A stretch of 6,030 bases of DNA from Firmicutes bacterium UBA1764. Its GTDB lineage: Bacteria > Bacillota > Clostridia > Peptostreptococcales > Anaerovoracaceae. The stretch lies in contig DCHA01000072.1 in the NCBI GenBank assembly GCA_002315535.1, forward strand, positions 25,159-31,188, written 5' to 3'. The notes beneath the pieces were generated by a model. That model was not told where the DNA came from and made no database searches. It saw only the letters and a program-made list of their open reading frames with translations. Shown here piece after piece: positions 3,954 to 6,030 of this stretch. How positions within the stretch are numbered: the stretch's first letter is position 1; every line of letters begins with the position of its first letter. The translations under genes were made by a program, and so were the position numbers.

Positions 3954-5720
3954 ATGCTGAAAGCTTTATTTAAAAAAGAAGTGCTGAGGCTCTTAAGCTC
4001 CCTGGCAGCAGGGCGCAAGGGCCCGGCTAATAACAAAAAGAAAAAAGTGGGCGCAAGCTCAAAGGGCGCTATTATTGGTTTTGTCGTGCTCTGGGCCTTC
4101 GTTCTTTTCTCGCTTGCGATGGCCTTTTTGGGCATGTGCGACATGCTTGGGCAGAGCCTCATTCCGCTTGGGCTTGATTGGCTTTACTATTGCCTCGTCG
4201 GCGTGTTTGCGATTGGTTTAAGCATAATTGGAAACAGCTTTACCGCAAGCTCGATTATTTTCAAAGCGCGCGACAACGAGCTGCTACTTTCGATGCCGAT
4301 TCCGCCTGCGTACATTCTCGCAAGCAGAACGATGCTGATCTTTGCGATGAGCGTTTTGTTTGCCGCTGTTCCGATGGTTCCGGCTCTTATTCAAAATAAA
4401 TTCATTGCCGAATCCATAAGCATCAATGTCGTTATCTGCGTAATCGTTTTGATTATTTGCATAGGCCTGATTGTGACAGCGATTTCCGCTCTGCTGGGAT
4501 GGCTGCTTGCATTTTTAGGAAAGCACATAAAGCGCAAAAGCCTTGCTACGACTGCGTTTATGTTCGTTTTCCTCGGCGCGTATTATTACTTTTATTTCAA
4601 CATCAATAAATATCTCACCAAGCTCACCGAGAGCAGTCTCGAGATTGGTGGCCTGATTGAGTCTAATCTTTTTGCAAGACCGGTCTATTCATTTGGCCTT
4701 GCGGCCTCCGGAGATTTCAAAGCTCTGGGATACTTCTTTGTATTTAGCGTTGTAATCTTTGCGGTCGTATATTTTATACTGACAAGGAATCTTGAAAAGA
4801 TTCTGACCATGAGCGATGCGGGCATCAACAAGACCTTTGATGCCGAAGAACAGAGCAAGCAGGAGGCTGTTGTGCAGAAGAGCCCGAAGAAGGCGCTGCT
4901 GAAGAAAGAGTTTGACCGCTTCCTTGCGAGCCCCAGCTATATGATTAACTGCGGATTTGGAATAATTCTTTTGATTGGCGCTACAGTATTTGTGCTGATA
5001 AAGGCAAAGATGTTCGGAGGCCTTATGGAGGCAATGAACTTCCTGGCAGGGGACGGCTCCGGCAGTCTAAGCGATGGCGCAACTGCATTAATGGCCGGCG
5101 GCGGAAAGCTTGGAAATCTTCTTGCGTTGGCCGCAAGTCTGGACAAGGCAGTTCTCGGAAGGCTCGTTGGCGCAGCTCCATTGCTCATCCTGCTATTTGC
5201 GTGGGGCCTCGCCGGAACTTGCGCAACTGCTGCTGCGTCGGTTGGAATTGAGGGGAAGAATCTCTGGATACTTAAGGTGCTTCCGGTTAATACGATGGAT
5301 GTTTTGAATGCAAAGTGCAATATGCAGATACTGCTGACAGCACCTGTTGCATTCGTGTTTATACTCGCAAGCGGCTTCGCGCTTGGGCTTGACTTGTCGC
5401 AGACGGTTTTCTTGCTACTGGTGACTTATCTGTTCATCAGGCTTCACGCCTCATGCAGTCTTTTGATGGGGCTTGTTAATCCGAAGCTTGACTGGACCAA
5501 CGAGAATGTGCCGGTTAAGCAGAGCGTTGCAGTTTTGATTGCGTTTATTGCCGGCCCGCTTGCCGGGCTTCTTGTCGGCGCCGCTTATGTCTGCGTGCTT
5601 TACAGGTTCGTTCCAATCGACGGCTACCTCGCGGGCCTTATCGTAGTGCTCGCGCTGCTCACCAGATTTACGATCGGTAAGCTTTACACTAAAGGCGTCG
5701 CCATGTACGAATCATTATAA
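3954..5720 (+). CDS. ABC-2 type exporter permease, large two-part membrane protein
   Basis: A 588-residue polytopic membrane protein (591 if GTG 3945 is used). A short cytoplasmic KALFKKEVLRLL start and a very basic stretch (NNKKKKVG) precede about ten to twelve hydrophobic segments. Clear ones lie near residues 38-62, 75-96, 126-147, 157-190, 198-215, 260-278, 333-351, 406-428, 460-478, 483-500, 523-550 and 555-572. The halves echo each other. LFKKEVLRLL near the start corresponds to LLKKEFDRFL near 315. ARDNELLLSMPIPPAYILAS (105-124) corresponds to GIEGKNLWILKVLPVNTMDV (431-450). A charged cytoplasmic linker (about 280-320) joins them. It is the membrane partner of the preceding ATPase, and the ribosome binding site overlaps that gene's stop. 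Substrate unknown; relatives are annotated only as putative ABC exporters. Confidence 0.85.
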   Translation: MLKALFKKEVLRLLSSLAAGRKGPANNKKKKVGASSKGAIIGFVVLWAFVLFSLAMAFLGMCDMLGQSLIPLGLDWLYYCLVGVFAIGLSIIGNSFTASSIIFKARDNELLLSMPIPPAYILASRTMLIFAMSVLFAAVPMVPALIQNKFIAESISINVVICVIVLIICIGLIVTAISALLGWLLAFLGKHIKRKSLATTAFMFVFLGAYYYFYFNINKYLTKLTESSLEIGGLIESNLFARPVYSFGLAASGDFKALGYFFVFSVVIFAVVYFILTRNLEKILTMSDAGINKTFDAEEQSKQEAVVQKSPKKALLKKEFDRFLASPSYMINCGFGIILLIGATVFVLIKAKMFGGLMEAMNFLAGDGSGSLSDGATALMAGGGKLGNLLALAASLDKAVLGRLVGAAPLLILLFAWGLAGTCATAAASVGIEGKNLWILKVLPVNTMDVLNAKCNMQILLTAPVAFVFILASGFALGLDLSQTVFLLLVTYLFIRLHASCSLLMGLVNPKLDWTNENVPVKQSVAVLIAFIAGPLAGLLVGAAYVCVLYRFVPIDGYLAGLIVVLALLTRFTIGKLYTKGVAMYESL

Positions 5721-5724
5721 ATCA
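5715..5724. repeat. Left copy of a 10-bp flanking direct repeat
   Basis: TTATAAATCA, overlapping the permease stop codon (5718-5720). The identical sequence occurs at 5945-5954. Each copy lies exactly 10 bases from the outer end of the palindromic element at 5735-5934. This is consistent with a target-site duplication. Confidence 0.55.
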
Positions 5725-5734
5725 CAATTTCACG

Positions 5735-5934
5735 CCCCGGGGACACTTGCAGTCCCTTGGCTGCAGCATCGAGTTTCTGAAACCATGCGTGAAGCTCTTG
5801 CGTCGGAAAAATTCGAAACTGGCGCGAGCACGACTTCGTCGACTCGCTGGTTTCTGAATTTTTCTCGTCCTCGAGCTTCAGCAGGTTTCGAACCCTCGCT
5901 GAGTGCAGCCAATTGACTGCAAGTGTCCCAGGGG
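5735..5934. mobile_element. MITE-like 200-bp palindromic element
   Basis: The first 31 bases (5735-5765) and the last 31 (5904-5934) are inverted repeats matching at 28 of 31 positions. Their shared core is GGGACACTTGCAGTC. Complementarity continues inward with small mismatches: TGAAGCTC, GAAAAATTC and AAACC-like segments pair across the centre near 5835, around GAC-TTC-GTC (5829-5837). The whole element can fold into one hairpin of about 100 bp. It contains no credible gene. Together with the flanking 10-bp repeat it looks like a non-autonomous insertion placed just behind the permease. The true element may extend to 5725-5944. GTTTTTA (5941-5947) follows the right end, so the hairpin might also help terminate the ABC transcript. 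No transposase is present to identify the family. Confidence 0.65.
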
Positions 5935-5944
5935 CTTATTGTTT

Positions 5945-5954
5945 TTATAAATCA
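5945..5954. repeat. Right copy of the 10-bp flanking direct repeat
   Basis: TTATAAATCA, identical to 5715-5724. Removing one copy plus the intervening bases would restore a continuous permease 3' end running into AGAAAAGCCGACTC. Confidence 0.55.
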
Positions 5955-5974
5955 AGAAAAGCCGACTCAAAAAG

Positions 5975-5995
5975 AAAAAATTTGGCGCACCGCCA
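5975..5995 (-). terminator. Probable terminator of a leftward gene beyond the window
   Basis: Read on the minus strand, TGGCG (5995-5991) and CGCCA (5987-5983) form a perfect 5-bp stem with a 3-nt loop. Six T residues follow after two A's (plus-strand A-run 5975-5980). A minus-strand stop codon (plus CTA 6010-6012) lies just upstream, so a convergent gene may end there, though only six codons of it are visible. The stem is short, so this is moderate to weak evidence. Confidence 0.4.
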
Positions 5996-6030
5996 GGCCA
6001 TCGCAAACGCTAAACCGCACGAAGCCCGAG

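Noticed and set aside
4937..5320. Minus-strand open frame of 127 codons opposite the permease
   Set aside because: It is antisense to a well-supported membrane protein gene and reads as a shadow of its codon pattern.
5730..5912. Minus-strand open frame of 60 codons in the right-hand palindrome
   Set aside because: It exists only because of the palindromic element, with no ribosome site or recognisable protein features.

Overview
The window looks like a bacterial chromosome segment with mid-range base composition. The SPFH/RHH gene pair, the EcsA/BcrA-type ABC ATPase with a large two-part ABC-2 permease, strong AGGAGG-like ribosome binding sites and sigma-A promoters together suggest an anaerobic member of the Bacillota (Clostridia). 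This is family-level inference; genus cannot be read from the sequence.

Left part (1-1410), accessory in character. An array of 10-bp tandem repeats (about 11-100) precedes a disrupted gene (136-770). Its N-terminal half and its C-terminal half lie in different frames. They resemble the two ends of a Clostridia hypothetical-protein family that normally carries a PD-(D/E)XK-like core between them. A compact RelBE-type toxin-antitoxin operon follows (882-1369). It has its own sigma-A promoter, a duplicated palindromic operator, a translationally coupled toxin with a TTG start, and a rho-independent terminator.

Middle (1411-1827), no gene. About 300 bp are filled by at least nine copies of an AACTGTWAA-like motif, arranged as an imperfect 83-bp direct repeat plus an inverted copy, so the block can fold back on itself. 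Next to it is a promoter (TTGAAT-N17-TATCAT) whose -10 box is covered by a near-perfect 19-bp palindrome made of two TGATATCA boxes.

Right part (1828-5720), the functional core. A membrane-anchored SPFH/band 7 protein overlaps by one base a 64-residue ribbon-helix-helix protein, which is a good candidate for the repressor acting on the TGATATCA palindrome. After a structured 93-bp spacer come an ABC ATPase and a roughly 590-residue ABC-2 type permease, which together form an exporter of unknown substrate. All four genes point the same way and may be partly co-transcribed, with the SPFH protein as a membrane scaffold and the RHH protein as the regulator (inference).

Right edge (5721-6030). 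A 200-bp imperfect palindrome with 31-bp terminal inverted repeats lies directly behind the permease stop codon. A 10-bp direct repeat flanks it symmetrically, so it looks like a small non-autonomous (MITE-like) insertion. After it, a short hairpin with an A-tract reads as a terminator for a leftward gene lying mostly outside the window.
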